64,000 nucleotides of DNA. It comes from Virgisporangium aliadipatigenens. Its GTDB lineage: Bacteria > Actinomycetota > Actinomycetes > Mycobacteriales > Micromonosporaceae. This document shows positions 17,071 through 28,954 of this stretch, one piece after another (position 1 is the stretch's first letter; each line of letters begins with the position of its first letter). A program made the translations under genes and the position numbers. The stretch covers positions 1 through 64,000 of the forward strand of contig NZ_BOPF01000039.1 in NCBI RefSeq assembly GCF_016863615.1. The letters are read 5' to 3'. Below the pieces are notes generated by a model. The model did no database searches. It saw only the letters and a program-made list of their open reading frames with translations, and had not been told where the DNA came from.

Positions 17071-17125
17071 TTCAGCCAACGCAGTTCCCACAAAACCCAT
17101 CCTTCCACCAACCAGCATCGACTCG

Positions 17126-17141
17126 CCTGCATATACGCAGG
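17126..17141. promoter_or_regulatory. Candidate ArsR operator
   Basis: CCTGCATATACGCAGG is a 14-of-16 symmetric palindrome just upstream of the chosen arsR start and 18 bp past the pyrE stop. On the minus strand it contains TATATG, a possible -10, with TTGAAA about 21 bp upstream as a long-spaced -35. A TATA-centred palindrome fits ArsR-type autoregulation. Confidence 0.4.
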
Positions 17142-17158
17142 TCCGAATCGACATTTTT

Positions 17159-17698
17159 TCAAGCCATGAGGCCGAGGTCAGCCAACGAGAACGCTGAGCG
17201 ATAGATCATCCCAGCGGCGCGAATCGCCTCACCCGCGCCGCGATCGACGATAACCGCTACACCGGTCACTTCGGCGCCATTCCGCCGTAATGCCTCCACA
17301 GCGGTGAGCACACTCCCCCCGGTGGTCGACGTGTCCTCCACCGCGAGTACCCGTCGACCCGCTACGTCAGGCCCCTCGATACGTCGCTGAAGCCCGTGAG
17401 CCTTCTCACCTTTCCGTACTACGAAAGCGTCTAGTTCACGGCCTTGGGCAGCGGCGGCGTGGAGCATTGCGGTCGCCACCGGATCGGCACCCAGCGTGAG
17501 CCCACCGACGGCGTCGAACTCCAGGTCGGAGGTCGCTTCCAGCATGACCCGACCAACCAAGGGTGCTCCGGCATGGTGCAACGTCAGCCGACGCATATCG
17601 ATATAGCTGTCCGCCTCCCGTCCTGACGACAACACGACTCGGCCATGCACAACGGCCACTTTCTGAATAAGTCTACGCAGCTCATCGCGGTCCGACAT
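17159..17698 (-). CDS. pyrE: Orotate phosphoribosyltransferase
   Basis: A 179-aa type I phosphoribosyltransferase. It converts orotate and PRPP to OMP, the fifth step of pyrimidine synthesis. It has the SSGREADSYIDMRRL substrate segment, GGLTLGADPVA, the RKGEKAHG loop and the PRPP motif VLAVEDTSTTGGSV (about 117-130). Length is normal. Codons here look visibly less GC-rich than the flanking genes. It stands apart from other pyr genes, heading pyrE-arsR-aldolase, a common solitary position for pyrE in actinobacteria. Confidence 0.93.
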   Translation of the reverse strand: MSDRDELRRLIQKVAVVHGRVVLSSGREADSYIDMRRLTLHHAGAPLVGRVMLEATSDLEFDAVGGLTLGADPVATAMLHAAAAQGRELDAFVVRKGEKAHGLQRRIEGPDVAGRRVLAVEDTSTTGGSVLTAVEALRRNGAEVTGVAVIVDRGAGEAIRAAGMIYRSAFSLADLGLMA

Positions 17699-17716
17699 GG
17701 ATCGCAGCGTATCCGG

Positions 17717-18385
17717 TCAGGATCGGTGAACGCCCTCGAAGTAGCGCTGCGCCGGCGGCGTGAGGAGCAACACGGCGGCGACGAGGGCCATCGTACCGAG
17801 CACCATGGAGCTGATGGATATCGATACGACCACTGCTTGGTCGAGCGAGGTCGTCGAGTCCGGATTGATTACGGCCTGTCCAAGTGCGCACACCCGGAGG
17901 AGCCCCAGCGCGCCCAGCAGAGCCGCCAACAGGAACCGGGCGACGTTGCTGCCGCGGCGGGTGTGCGTCGCCGCCAGCACCACCCCGGCGGCCGGAACCA
18001 GCCACGCGAAGACCACCAGCATCGCGTAGAACTCGACGACGAGCCGTTCGACGGTGCTGTTGAGATCACCCGAATCCTGCGAGACGGCACCGGCGAGAGC
18101 GAGCATGATCAGGAGAATCTCGGCCAGGGCGACGGCCACTCCCGTGTACGACAGGCCCACGGCGGTCGTCACCACGGCGCTGCCGACGGTGCGGGCACCC
18201 GGCTCGCGGGGCGGTGCCGGCGGGCGTGGCGGCCCGGCAAACCCGTAGTTGCTGTCCGGGTCGAACGGCAGCCCCGCCGCCGCGGTGCCCGCGAGAGCCG
18301 CGGCGGGCGGCATCGGGGGAACCGCCCCCGACGCGGGGACAGGCGACAGCGAGGGGGAGGCCCATCCGTCGTTCGTGCCCGACAT
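17717..18385 (-). CDS. Four-helix membrane protein with Pro-rich N-terminus, unknown
   Basis: A 222-aa protein. Residues 1-65 are Pro/Ala/Ser-rich and likely cytoplasmic and disordered (PRPPAPPREPG). Four hydrophobic segments follow (about 68-100, 120-140, 148-170, 183-208), the second preceded by an acidic loop. No catalytic motif is recognisable. The layout matches many actinobacterial membrane proteins of unknown role. It is 18 bp upstream of pyrE on the same strand. Confidence 0.65.
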   Translation of the reverse strand: MSGTNDGWASPSLSPVPASGAVPPMPPAAALAGTAAAGLPFDPDSNYGFAGPPRPPAPPREPGARTVGSAVVTTAVGLSYTGVAVALAEILLIMLALAGAVSQDSGDLNSTVERLVVEFYAMLVVFAWLVPAAGVVLAATHTRRGSNVARFLLAALLGALGLLRVCALGQAVINPDSTTSLDQAVVVSISISSMVLGTMALVAAVLLLTPPAQRYFEGVHRS

Positions 18386-18398
18386 AGCTCGGAGCGTA

Positions 18399-19196
18399 CT
18401 AAGCCCGGTCTCCCGGGGACGGCCTACCGATCCGACCGCGCACGTCCCGCGAGATCCGCCGGATCAGCCGTCGCGGTAGATGCCGCACGCCCCACACCAC
18501 GACCTTGTACCGCAGGCCGGGCACGCTCACCGGCCGGCCGCGCCGCAGGTCCCGCAGCCCCTCGCGCACCACGGCGTCGGCGTCGAGCCACATCCAGTCC
18601 GGCGTCCTCGACATGTCGATCCCGGCCCGCGCGTGGAACTCCGTGCGCGTGTACCCCGGGCACAACGCCGTGACGCGCACCCCGAGATGAGCGACCGCCC
18701 CGGCGATCGACTCCGAGAAGTTGGTGACCCACGCCTTCGTGGCCGGATACGTCGACCCCGGCTGCATCGACGCGAACCCCGCCACGGACGACACGTTGAC
18801 GATCCCGCCGTGGCCGCGGTGGACCATGCCGGGCAGGGCCGCCAGGGTCAGCCGCATGACCGCGTGCACGTTGACGCGGAGCAGTTCCTCCTCGGCCGCC
18901 ACGGAGGACTCGAGGAACGTCCGCCCCAGGCTGAAGCCGGCGTTGTTGACGAGCAGGTCCACGTCGCCGAGCCGGGCGGCGACGGCGTCGCAGCCTTCGG
19001 GCGTTCCCACATCGGAGGCAAGGACCTCGACGGAGCGACCCGTGTCCGCGCGGAGCACACCGGCGACGGAGGCCAGTCTCTCCGCGTCGCGGGCGACGAG
19101 GATCAGGTCGTAGCCCTCATGGGCGAGCCGACGGGCGAACGCGGCACCGATGCCGGACGTGGCACCGGTGACCAACGCGCGACCCGTCGGCTCCAT
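18399..19196 (-). CDS. Short-chain dehydrogenase/reductase
   Basis: A 265-aa classical SDR: NAD(P) motif TGATSGIGAAFARRL (TGxxxGxG, about 10-24), NNAG (about 83-86), catalytic Ser in NVSSVAG, and Tyr-x-x-x-Lys in YPATKAW. The Arg after LVA (LVARDAER) suggests an NADP preference. The C-terminus is long and basic (PRRLIRRISRDVRGRIGR), as in SDRs that sit at membranes. The substrate is unknown. It follows a membrane protein gene with a 3-bp gap and is probably co-transcribed with it. Confidence 0.88.
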   Translation of the reverse strand: MEPTGRALVTGATSGIGAAFARRLAHEGYDLILVARDAERLASVAGVLRADTGRSVEVLASDVGTPEGCDAVAARLGDVDLLVNNAGFSLGRTFLESSVAAEEELLRVNVHAVMRLTLAALPGMVHRGHGGIVNVSSVAGFASMQPGSTYPATKAWVTNFSESIAGAVAHLGVRVTALCPGYTRTEFHARAGIDMSRTPDWMWLDADAVVREGLRDLRRGRPVSVPGLRYKVVVWGVRHLPRRLIRRISRDVRGRIGRPSPGDRA

Positions 19197-19199
19197 CTC

Positions 19200-19820
19200 C
19201 TACGCGGACGGCGGGTAGTAGCCGCCGTCGACCGGCGGCTGCCACTCCGCCTGCGGCTTGCGGAAGAAGTCGTGCGACTGCGGCAGCGCCAGCAGGATCA
19301 CCGCGATGAGCACGAGGATCAGCTGGAGGACCGAGCCCCCGGTGGAGACGAGGTTCGCCCAGCCCGGGGTGGCGTCCTCGATCCGGCGGGCCAGCTCGTC
19401 CTGGTCGATCCCGTTGACCTCGCCGCCGCCCCCGAGAAGGCTACCGGCGGCGGTGCCGAGCAGGCTGAACGAGACGCAGCAGAGGAACAGACCGCCCAGC
19501 ACCCAGGTGACGATGCGGGCGGGCTGCTTGCCCTTGGAGTCGAAGAAGCCCAGGATGACCCAGGCGACCGCGAAGAGCACCGCGAGGCCGATGCCCACGT
19601 AGACGCCGATGTTGGTGCTGGTGATGATCAGGTCCCGGTCCTGGCCCTCCGGGACGTAGTCCTTGACGGCGTCGAGCGTCGGCCCGATGACCGCCAGGGC
19701 GGCGATGATGCCGAGCAGCTGAAGCGCCGCCAGCGCGTACAGGCAGTACACGGCGACGGTGACGGTGGTCGGCCTGGCCCTTGGGGCGGCGGGCTGGCCC
19801 GGCGTTTCGGGATATGCCAT
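19200..19820 (-). CDS. Predicted four-helix membrane protein, unknown
   Basis: A 206-aa protein: short Pro-rich N-terminus, then hydrophobic segments at about 18-45, 70-92, 103-130 and 160-182, and a Pro/Tyr-rich tail (QPPVDGGYYPPSA). A loop of about 25 residues between helices 3 and 4 is acidic (GIDQDELARRIED). The architecture resembles other actinobacterial PPxY-tailed membrane proteins. No enzymatic signature is seen. It lies 80 bp downstream of clpB and directly upstream of the SDR gene. Confidence 0.65.
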   Translation of the reverse strand: MAYPETPGQPAAPRARPTTVTVAVYCLYALAALQLLGIIAALAVIGPTLDAVKDYVPEGQDRDLIITSTNIGVYVGIGLAVLFAVAWVILGFFDSKGKQPARIVTWVLGGLFLCCVSFSLLGTAAGSLLGGGGEVNGIDQDELARRIEDATPGWANLVSTGGSVLQLILVLIAVILLALPQSHDFFRKPQAEWQPPVDGGYYPPSA

Positions 19821-19900
19821 CAGGTATTCCCTTCGTGTGTTCCCGCGGTCACGCTATCGACCGCCCCTCGGGCTCGCGACCGTCCTGAGAAGGAGATCGT

Positions 19901-22513
<2,613 letters not shown>

Positions 22514-22552
22514 GACTCCCCGATAGGTGAGTGAAGGACGGCGTGGATACGG

Positions 22553-22573
22553 GTTGAGTCTACCCGGCTCAAC
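22553..22573. promoter_or_regulatory. HAIR operator (HspR site) of clpB
   Basis: GTTGAGT-N7-GCTCAAC matches the HAIR consensus CTTGAGT-N7-ACTCAAG with symmetric arms. It lies in the 69-bp gap between clpB and the propeller lipoprotein gene, where the clpB promoter must be. The left arm and the first two spacer bases are identical to those of both dnaK HAIR sites. Confidence 0.88.
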
Positions 22574-22582
22574 TTTCCGCGC

Positions 22583-23665
22583 CTACTCTCCTTCGAGCAC
22601 AACGTGGAACCAGGACCGCTCCCCGCCCTGCCCGACACCGAGCCACACCTCGCCCGGCCGGCCGAACGCCTGCACCGTGCCGTCCGCCGCCGCCCGCACC
22701 CGCTGCACGTAGCCGCCGAGATCCTTCGGCCACCAGTACCCCGTGTTGGACAGGAACCCGAACCGGCTGCCGGCCATCGCCAGATAACCACGCCCGAGCG
22801 CCACCGACGAGGTGCGCTGCGGACCCAGATCACGCGCCTCGCCGACCCCGAACCAGTGCCCGTCGCCGAGCAGCCACACGTTCACGATGCCGGACGGGCC
22901 GCCGGTGACCAGCCACAGTTCCGTCCCGTCGGCGGAGACCTCGAGGTCGACACTGGTCGGCGCCGGCGAGGAACCGGGTGGATCGGGCACCGCCTCCCAA
23001 CTGCGGCCGCCGTCCCGGCTGGTCGCCACGTGCACCCGCCCCTCCTGCACGGACGCCGCCCACCGCTGGCGGGTCGCCGCGGCCGTCGCGCCGGCCCGCA
23101 CCTGGCCCGGCAGCGCCGCCTGGCCGACCGGCACCTCCACCTCGATCAGCGGCCGGGTCTGACACACGCTGCCGAACGCGCAGTCCGGATCGCTGTCGCG
23201 CGCCGCGGCGATCAGTTCCGCCGGCAACTCGGCGACCGCCGTGAACGTCCGGCCGCTGTCGCGCGAGAAGAACCAGCTCCGCGGCCCGGTGTAGATCAGC
23301 ACGGTGTGCGCGTCGACGGCGTCCATGTGCAGCTCGTCCGCCCAGGCGAACGGCAGCGGCCGCTCCAGCCAGCTCTGCCCGCCGTCGAACGTCACGAACA
23401 GCGCGCCCCGGCACCGCTGCCCGCAGTCGGCGAAGAGCGCGAAGCCGGTCTCCGATGACACGAACTCCAGCCCTCGAACCTGCTGACCGGTGAGCACGTC
23501 CACTTTGTTGTACCGCTCACCGGTGGGCACCCGCGGCACCGGGGATCCCATCGACGACGGTGCCGGCCGGGGCGGCGGGGTCGGCTCACAACTGCCGCCA
23601 CCGCTGGCCGCACCGATCAGAAGCAGCACGATGAGCAACGTCGACCGTCTTTGATGCGTGCCCAT
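22583..23665 (-). CDS. Exported BNR/sialidase-type beta-propeller, possible lipoprotein
   Basis: A 360-aa protein. A hydrophobic signal (LLIVLLLIGAASGG) ends in a cysteine (GGGSC, about residue 26) that could be a weak lipobox. A Pro-rich linker follows. The rest carries BNR/Asp-box turns: DGGQSW, DSGRTF and DGGRSW, spaced along a propeller. Asp-box proteins include sialidases and non-enzymatic photosystem-assembly or sensor-like propellers. No sialidase Arg triad can be recognised, so enzymatic activity is not claimed. It is on the same strand as clpB but separated from it by the clpB operator. Confidence 0.7.
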   Translation of the reverse strand: MGTHQRRSTLLIVLLLIGAASGGGSCEPTPPPRPAPSSMGSPVPRVPTGERYNKVDVLTGQQVRGLEFVSSETGFALFADCGQRCRGALFVTFDGGQSWLERPLPFAWADELHMDAVDAHTVLIYTGPRSWFFSRDSGRTFTAVAELPAELIAAARDSDPDCAFGSVCQTRPLIEVEVPVGQAALPGQVRAGATAAATRQRWAASVQEGRVHVATSRDGGRSWEAVPDPPGSSPAPTSVDLEVSADGTELWLVTGGPSGIVNVWLLGDGHWFGVGEARDLGPQRTSSVALGRGYLAMAGSRFGFLSNTGYWWPKDLGGYVQRVRAAADGTVQAFGRPGEVWLGVGQGGERSWFHVVLEGE

Positions 23666-23826
23666 CGGCGCCCCCGCTGCCAGTGAACACCCGGCGTCGA
23701 AGTGCCGTCTACACCACGTCGCGAATAACGGTATGTGATCGGCCGATTTCGGGGTCTTCCGCTCGAGCCCATCGACCGGTTACCGTGACGCCGTTCCACC
23801 CCTGGGGCCGGGTATCGGGAGTCGCC

Positions 23827-24258
23827 GTGAGCGTGCAGCAAGAGTCTTTCCGGGGTTTCGCCAACCCGGTCGATCCGGCGCCCGAGGAGTTGCGGGCGTG
23901 GGCCTACCGACCTGACTCCGTTCAGCTCGAGGACATGCCGGTCGACTGGGACCTTCTGGTCTCCAGCGATCGTCTGGTCCCCACGGTGTTCGAGCTGGCG
24001 CTGGATCCGGCCTGTCCGGCGCGGCGGTTCGCGCTGCACTCGCTGTACATCTACGCGGCCGACGCCATCCGGACCAACTTCCGGGCGCACCCGAAGCGGA
24101 AACTGCGCAAGTTCGTGGAGCTGGCCGAGGAGCAGGGCGACCAGTGGCTCACCACGTGGGCGCACAACGTGCGGCAGCTGCAGAGCGACCCGAGCCGGTT
24201 CGACTACCACGACTGGTGCGAGGGCGGGCTCGTTCGCAACCCGCGCCGCATCACCTGA
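23827..24258 (+). CDS. Conserved-looking 143-aa helical protein, unknown
   Basis: GTG 23827 is chosen because GGGAG lies 6 nt upstream and the protein then begins SVQQESFRGFANPVD; a longer frame to 23683 is Arg/Ser-rich and unlike coding sequence. The protein is soluble, with helical segments TVFELALDPACPARRFALHSL and a basic AHPKRKLRKFVELAEEQG (positions about 61-105). The layout is reminiscent of a HEAT/armadillo-type helical protein. No catalytic motif is visible and I do not recognise the family. It is divergent from the propeller gene. Confidence 0.6.
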   Translation: MSVQQESFRGFANPVDPAPEELRAWAYRPDSVQLEDMPVDWDLLVSSDRLVPTVFELALDPACPARRFALHSLYIYAADAIRTNFRAHPKRKLRKFVELAEEQGDQWLTTWAHNVRQLQSDPSRFDYHDWCEGGLVRNPRRIT

Positions 24259-24341
24259 CCCCTTCGGGTAGTCGCCTCGGGCACACCGCACGTCACCGCC
24301 GCCTCTCGTCGGAGACAGTGACACGCGTCCATGCTCGACGC

Positions 24342-24635
24342 ATGAAGTCACTGACACGCATAGTGATCACACTGGCGGTCGCCGGTTCGACGTTGGCGAT
24401 CGCCGGCGCACCGGCGCGAGCTGCGTCCTGCACGACGCAGCGTTCCGGCACCAACGGAGCGTCGGCCACCTGCACCTCCGGCACCTACCGGGTCGGCATC
24501 GAGTGCGTCGTCCTGAAGCCCGGCGACCCGATCTCCACCATCCACTACGGCCAGTGGAAGACGGGCGGGGTCGCCTCGACGAAGTCCTGCGCCGGCGGCT
24601 CGCGCCTGTTCGACTTCTGGGCGGAGGAGGACTAG
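24342..24635 (+). CDS. Small secreted cysteine-containing protein
   Basis: A 97-aa precursor with a clear Sec signal peptide (MKSLTRIVITLAVAGSTLA, cleavage near ARA-AS). The mature part of about 70 residues has four cysteines (ASC, ATC, IEC, KSC), enough for two disulfides, and ends in FWAEED. It looks like a small extracellular protein of unknown role. It ends just before a perfect 10-bp terminator stem, convergent with hspR. Confidence 0.6.
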   Translation: MKSLTRIVITLAVAGSTLAIAGAPARAASCTTQRSGTNGASATCTSGTYRVGIECVVLKPGDPISTIHYGQWKTGGVASTKSCAGGSRLFDFWAEED

Positions 24636-24648
24636 CCCGTCATACGCG

Positions 24649-24680
24649 AACGGGTGCGGCCCTGGGGGGACGCACCCGTT
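24649..24680. terminator. Hairpin terminator between convergent genes
   Basis: AACGGGTGCG (24649-24658) pairs perfectly with CGCACCCGTT (24671-24680), 12-nt loop. It separates the small secreted-protein gene from the end of the dnaK-hspR operon and can act in both directions. Confidence 0.8.
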
Positions 24681-24693
24681 CCGCGGCGAACCG

Positions 24694-25092
24694 CTACCGC
24701 TGCCGCCAGACCACGACGGCGCTCTGGCTCAGCGGGACGATCTCCCGCCCGCGCGGGAACCCGGCCGAGCGGGTCTGCTCCAGGAGCTGATGCGCGTGCT
24801 CCAGCGCCTGCTCCAGGTCGGCGACCCGCTGCTGCAGCTCGGTCACCCAGTTCTCCAGGTCGATGATCCGCTTGATGCCGGCGAGGTTGACGCCCTCTTC
24901 CTGGGACAGGCGCTGGATCTCGCGCAGCAGCGCGACGTCGCGGGCGCTGTACCGGCGGCCGCCGCCCGGCGTGCGCTGCGCCTGGACCAGCCCCAGCCGG
25001 TCGTACTGGCGCAGCGTCTGCGGATGCATCCCGGCCATCTTGGCGGCCACCGAGATGATCAGGACCTTGGCCTCGGCCTCGAACTGCGTCAC
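24694..25092 (-). CDS. hspR: Heat-shock repressor HspR (MerR family)
   Basis: A 132-aa MerR-type regulator. The winged [26 protein letters not shown] (about 13-35) and wing [10 protein letters not shown] are followed by a coiled coil (about 75-105, [17 protein letters not shown]). Family knowledge: HspR binds HAIR sequences with DnaK as co-repressor. It is the last gene of dnaK-grpE-dnaJ-hspR and starts inside the dnaJ stop (4-bp overlap). Three HAIR sites in the window, two before dnaK and one before clpB, are its predicted targets. Confidence 0.95.
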   Translation of the reverse strand: MTQFEAEAKVLIISVAAKMAGMHPQTLRQYDRLGLVQAQRTPGGGRRYSARDVALLREIQRLSQEEGVNLAGIKRIIDLENWVTELQQRVADLEQALEHAHQLLEQTRSAGFPRGREIVPLSQSAVVVWRQR

Positions 25093-26300
25093 TGGGTCGA
25101 CCTCCGTCCCGCCGCCCGGCGCAGCTCCGCGTCGATGCGGTCCCGCGACGCACGCGGGATGTGCGCGGCGAACTCCTCCAACGCCTTGCGCGCCTCCGGC
25201 GACAACTCCTTCGGCACCTCGACCTCAATGGTGACAAGCAGGTCGCCCGGCGCACCACCCCGGCGCGGCACCCCACGCCCCCGAACCCGCAGCACCCGGC
25301 CGGTCGGCGTCCCCGGAGGCACCCGCACGGTCACCTGACCGTCGAGCGTGGGCACGGTCAGGTCCGCGCCCATCGTGGCCTCCACGAACGTCACCGGCAG
25401 CGTCAGCGCCAGATCGTGCCCGGTGCGCGTGAACAGGTCGTGCTGCTTGACCCGGATCAGCACGTGCAGGTCGCCGGGGGGCCCACCGCGTTCGCCCGGC
25501 TCGCCCTTGCCGGCCAGCCGGATCCGCTGCCCGTCGGCGACCCCCATCGGGATGCGCACGGTCATGGTGCGCACCTTCGAGACGGCGCCGCTGCCCCGGC
25601 ACTCGGGGCACTTCTCGTCGACGATCGTGCCCACGCCCTGGCAGTCCCGGCACGGGTCGGCCAGCTGGAACGCCCCCTGATTGGAGGTGACCAGGCCGAC
25701 CCCCTTGCAGGTCGGGCAGGTGCGCGGCTCGGTGCCCGGCTTGGCCCCGGAACCCTTGCACACCTCGCACTGCCCCGGCGCCCGGATGGTCAGCGGCAGC
25801 GTGGTGCCCTGCACGGCCTCGACGAAGTCGAGCGTCAGCTCCGCTTCGACGTCCCGTCCGCGGTTGCGCCGTCCGTCCGCCTGCTGGCCGCCCGCCTGGA
25901 AGAACGAGCTGAACAGGTCGGAGATCCCGCCGCCGAACCGCCCGCCTGCCGCGGTGCCCGCACCGGGAGCCGGCCCCCGGTTGGCGAACAGGTCGCCGAG
26001 GTCGAACGGCACGCCTCCGCCGCCACCCCCGCCGGTGCGCGGGTTGCGCCGGAACGCACCCGAGCCGAACAGCGCGCGGGTCTCGTCGTACTCCTTGCGC
26101 TTGGCCGGGTCGGAGAGCACGGCGTTGGCCTCGGAGACGTCCTTGAACTTCGCCTCCGCGGCCTTGTCGCCGGGGTTGTGGTCCGGGTGCGACTCCCGGG
26201 CCAGCTTCCGGTAGGCCTTCTTGATCTCGTCGGTGGAGGCGGATCGGCCGATCCCCAGCACCTTGTAGTAGTCCTTCTCCAACCAGTCCTTGGAGCTCAC
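25089..26300 (-). CDS. dnaJ: Co-chaperone DnaJ
   Basis: A 403-aa type I Hsp40: J domain with HPD (SHPDHN, about 37-42), Gly-rich linker (about 85-140), four CxxCxGxG-type zinc repeats ([32 protein letters not shown]) and a C-terminal substrate-binding beta domain. It delivers unfolded clients to DnaK and stimulates its ATPase. The N-terminus ([15 protein letters not shown]) is the DnaJ1 type found in actinobacterial dnaK operons. It is 18 bp after grpE and overlaps hspR. Confidence 0.97.
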   Translation of the reverse strand: MSSKDWLEKDYYKVLGIGRSASTDEIKKAYRKLARESHPDHNPGDKAAEAKFKDVSEANAVLSDPAKRKEYDETRALFGSGAFRRNPRTGGGGGGGVPFDLGDLFANRGPAPGAGTAAGGRFGGGISDLFSSFFQAGGQQADGRRNRGRDVEAELTLDFVEAVQGTTLPLTIRAPGQCEVCKGSGAKPGTEPRTCPTCKGVGLVTSNQGAFQLADPCRDCQGVGTIVDEKCPECRGSGAVSKVRTMTVRIPMGVADGQRIRLAGKGEPGERGGPPGDLHVLIRVKQHDLFTRTGHDLALTLPVTFVEATMGADLTVPTLDGQVTVRVPPGTPTGRVLRVRGRGVPRRGGAPGDLLVTIEVEVPKELSPEARKALEEFAAHIPRASRDRIDAELRRAAGRRSTQ

Positions 26301-26318
26301 CGTCCGCCTCCCCTCCGC

Positions 26319-26930
26319 TTACTCAGGATCCGCCACGCCGACCAGGGCCGGTCGGAGCAGCCGTTCGCCCAGCAGGTAGCCGCGGCGCATAACCGTGACG
26401 CACGTCGGCTCCGTCACGTCGGCGGAGGTCGAGTGCGCGACCGCCTCGTGCCGGGTCGGGTCGAACGGGTCGCCCTCCTCGCCGAAGGGCGTGAGGCCGA
26501 ACTTCCCCACCGCCGCGACCAGCTGGTCGGCCACCGCCGCGAAGGGACCCGTGAGGTCGCCGTGGTCGCGTGCCCGATCCAGATCATCGAGAACGGGCAG
26601 GAGCGCCGCGAGCACGTTGCCGCTGGCCTGTTCGACCACCAGCGCCTTGTCCCGCTCGACCCGCTTGCGGTAGTTGGCGTACTCGGCCGTGATGCGCTGG
26701 AGGTCCTTGGTGCGCTCCTCCAACTGGGTGCGCACCTTGGCCAGTTCGGCCGGGCCGTCCTTCTCCGCGGCCGGCGCCGCCTCGGGCTCGGCCTCCTTCG
26801 CTTCCTTCTCCGCGGGGTCCGTCACGGAGTCGGCGGACTCCGTGACGTCCTTGGCGTCCGCGTCGACCTCGTCGGCCTTCGCGGCGTCGTCGGTCACGCC
26901 CTTGTCGGCGTCACGCGGCGCGTCGGTCAC
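26319..26930 (-). CDS. grpE: Nucleotide exchange factor GrpE
   Basis: A 203-aa protein. An acidic disordered N-terminus (about 1-60) precedes the GrpE coiled coil ([30 protein letters not shown]) and the C-terminal beta wing ([30 protein letters not shown]). It releases ADP from DnaK. Its start overlaps the dnaK stop by 4 bp. Confidence 0.96.
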   Translation of the reverse strand: MTDAPRDADKGVTDDAAKADEVDADAKDVTESADSVTDPAEKEAKEAEPEAAPAAEKDGPAELAKVRTQLEERTKDLQRITAEYANYRKRVERDKALVVEQASGNVLAALLPVLDDLDRARDHGDLTGPFAAVADQLVAAVGKFGLTPFGEEGDPFDPTRHEAVAHSTSADVTEPTCVTVMRRGYLLGERLLRPALVGVADPE

Positions 26931-28813
26931 TTCTTGTCGTCCTCGTCAATGATCTCGGCGTCGACCACGTCGTCGGCGGCGTCCGTCTTGGTGAACGACG
27001 GGCCGCCGCCCGCCGCGTCACCGGCGCCACCGTCGAAGGGACCGCCGCCCGGCGTCTCACCCGCACCGGTCGCCTGCGCCTGCTGGTACAGCGCGCTGCC
27101 GGCGGCCTGCGAGACGGCCACGAGCTTCTCGTGCGCGTCCTTGATCTTCTCGGTGTCGGTGCCGCCGAGCGCGGAGCGCAGGTCGCCGAGCGCGTCCTGG
27201 ATCTCGCCCTTGTTCTGGTCCGGGATCTTGTCGCCGTTCTCCGCGAGGAACTTCTCGGTCTGCCACTGCAGCGCCTCGGCGAGGTTACGGGTCTCCGCCT
27301 CCTCCTTGCGCCGCTTGTCCTCGTCGGCGTGGTCCTGGGCGTCGCGCATCATGCGCTCGATGTCGTCCTTGGGCAGCGCGGAACCGCCCGTGATCGTCAT
27401 CGACTGCTCCTTGCCGGTGCCGAGGTCCTTCGCACCGACGTGCACGATGCCGTTGGCGTCGATGTCGAACGTGACCTCGATCTGCGGCACGCCACGCGGC
27501 GCCGGCGGGATGCCGGTCAGCTCGAACGTCCCGAGCTTCTTGTTGTACGCCGCCATCTCGCGCTCGCCCTGGTACACCTGGATCAGCACGGAGGGCTGGT
27601 TGTCGTCGGCGGTGGTGTAGACCTCGGACCGCTTGGTCGGGATGGTCGTGTTGCGCTCGACGAGCTTGTGCATGATGCCGCCCTTGGTCTCGATGCCCAG
27701 GGACAGCGGGGTCACGTCGAGGAGCAGAACGTCCTTGACCTCACCCTTGAGCACACCGGCCTGCAGCGCGGCGCCCACGGCGACGACCTCGTCCGGGTTG
27801 ACGCCCTTGTTGGGCTCCTTGCCACCGGTGAGCGTCTTGACCAGGTCGGTGACGGCCGGCATGCGGGTCGAACCACCGACGAGGATCACGTGGTCCACGT
27901 CGCTGACCTTGATCCCGGCGTCCTTCACGGCCTGCTCGAACGGGCCCTTGCAGCGGTCCAGCAGGTCCTGCGTCATCCGCTGGAACTCGGCCCGCGAGAT
28001 GCTCACGTCCAGGTGCAGCGGGCCGGAGGCCGACGCGGTGATGTAGGGCAGGTTGATGGTGGTGTTGGAGGCGGCGGAGAGTTCGATCTTCGCCTTCTCG
28101 GCGGCTTCCTTGAGCCGCTGCATCGCCATCTTGTCCTGCGCGAGGTCGATCCCGTGCTGCCCGCGGAACGTCTTCACCAGGTGGTCGATGATGCGCTGGT
28201 CCCAGTCGTCACCACCGAGGTGGTTGTCACCGGAGGTCGACTTGACCTCGATGACGCCCTCGCCCAGCTCCAGCAGCGACACGTCGAACGTGCCGCCACC
28301 GAGGTCGAAGACCAGGACGGTCTCCTCCTTGGAGCCCTTGTCGAGCCCGTAGGCCAGGGCGGCCGCGGTGGGCTCGTTGACGATGCGGGAGACGGAGAAG
28401 CCCGCGATCTCGCCGGCCTCCTTGGTGGCCTGCCGCTGGGCGTCGTTGAAGTACGCGGGAACGGTGATGACGGCGTCGCTGATGGTCTCGCCGAGGTACG
28501 CCTCCGCGTCGCGCTTGAGCTTCATCAGCACGCGCGCCGAGATCTCCTGCGGGGAGTAGCCCTTGCTGTCGATGTCGATGGACCACTTGGTGCCCATCTC
28601 CCGCTTGACCGAACGGATGGTCCGGTCCGGGTTGGTCACCGCCTGCCGCTTGGCCACCTCGCCGACGAGCACTTCGCCGTTGCGCGCGAACGCGACGATC
28701 GACGGCGTCGTGCGGGCGCCCTCGGCGTTGGCGATGACGGTGGGTTCGCCACCTTCGAGAACGGCGACCACCGAGTTGGTGGTCCCCAGGTCGATGCCGA
28801 CCGCACGTGCCAT
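26927..28813 (-). CDS. dnaK: Molecular chaperone DnaK (Hsp70)
   Basis: A 628-aa Hsp70. N-terminal ATPase motifs are [21 protein letters not shown] and [10 protein letters not shown]. The substrate-binding domain follows ([16 protein letters not shown]), then a helical lid and an acidic tail ([12 protein letters not shown]). The length is typical of actinobacteria. It heads dnaK-grpE-dnaJ-hspR, all overlapping or within 18 bp. Two HAIR operators lie 35-85 bp upstream, and GGAGG is 7 nt before the ATG. Confidence 0.98.
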   Translation of the reverse strand: MARAVGIDLGTTNSVVAVLEGGEPTVIANAEGARTTPSIVAFARNGEVLVGEVAKRQAVTNPDRTIRSVKREMGTKWSIDIDSKGYSPQEISARVLMKLKRDAEAYLGETISDAVITVPAYFNDAQRQATKEAGEIAGFSVSRIVNEPTAAALAYGLDKGSKEETVLVFDLGGGTFDVSLLELGEGVIEVKSTSGDNHLGGDDWDQRIIDHLVKTFRGQHGIDLAQDKMAMQRLKEAAEKAKIELSAASNTTINLPYITASASGPLHLDVSISRAEFQRMTQDLLDRCKGPFEQAVKDAGIKVSDVDHVILVGGSTRMPAVTDLVKTLTGGKEPNKGVNPDEVVAVGAALQAGVLKGEVKDVLLLDVTPLSLGIETKGGIMHKLVERNTTIPTKRSEVYTTADDNQPSVLIQVYQGEREMAAYNKKLGTFELTGIPPAPRGVPQIEVTFDIDANGIVHVGAKDLGTGKEQSMTITGGSALPKDDIERMMRDAQDHADEDKRRKEEAETRNLAEALQWQTEKFLAENGDKIPDQNKGEIQDALGDLRSALGGTDTEKIKDAHEKLVAVSQAAGSALYQQAQATGAGETPGGGPFDGGAGDAAGGGPSFTKTDAADDVVDAEIIDEDDKK

Positions 28814-28847
28814 GGTGGTGTTCCTCCGGATTGGCTATGCATGGAGA

Positions 28848-28868
28848 GTTGAGTCTGACGGGCTCAAG
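28848..28868. promoter_or_regulatory. HAIR operator 1 of the dnaK operon
   Basis: GTTGAGT-N7-GCTCAAG, a near-consensus inverted repeat 35 bp upstream of dnaK. Confidence 0.92.
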
Positions 28869-28875
28869 GTTAGAA

Positions 28876-28896
28876 GTTGAGTCTGCCAGGCGCAAG
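28876..28896. promoter_or_regulatory. HAIR operator 2 of the dnaK operon
   Basis: GTTGAGT-N7-GCGCAAG, one base further from consensus than site 1 and 28 bp away centre to centre. It also lies only about 60 bp from the divergent dynamin-like gene, so HspR binding could affect both directions. Confidence 0.88.
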
Positions 28897-28954
28897 TATG
28901 CCCGACCGCGGGTTGGACTGTCGCGTTCGGCACTGATCAGGCACCCTTTACACC

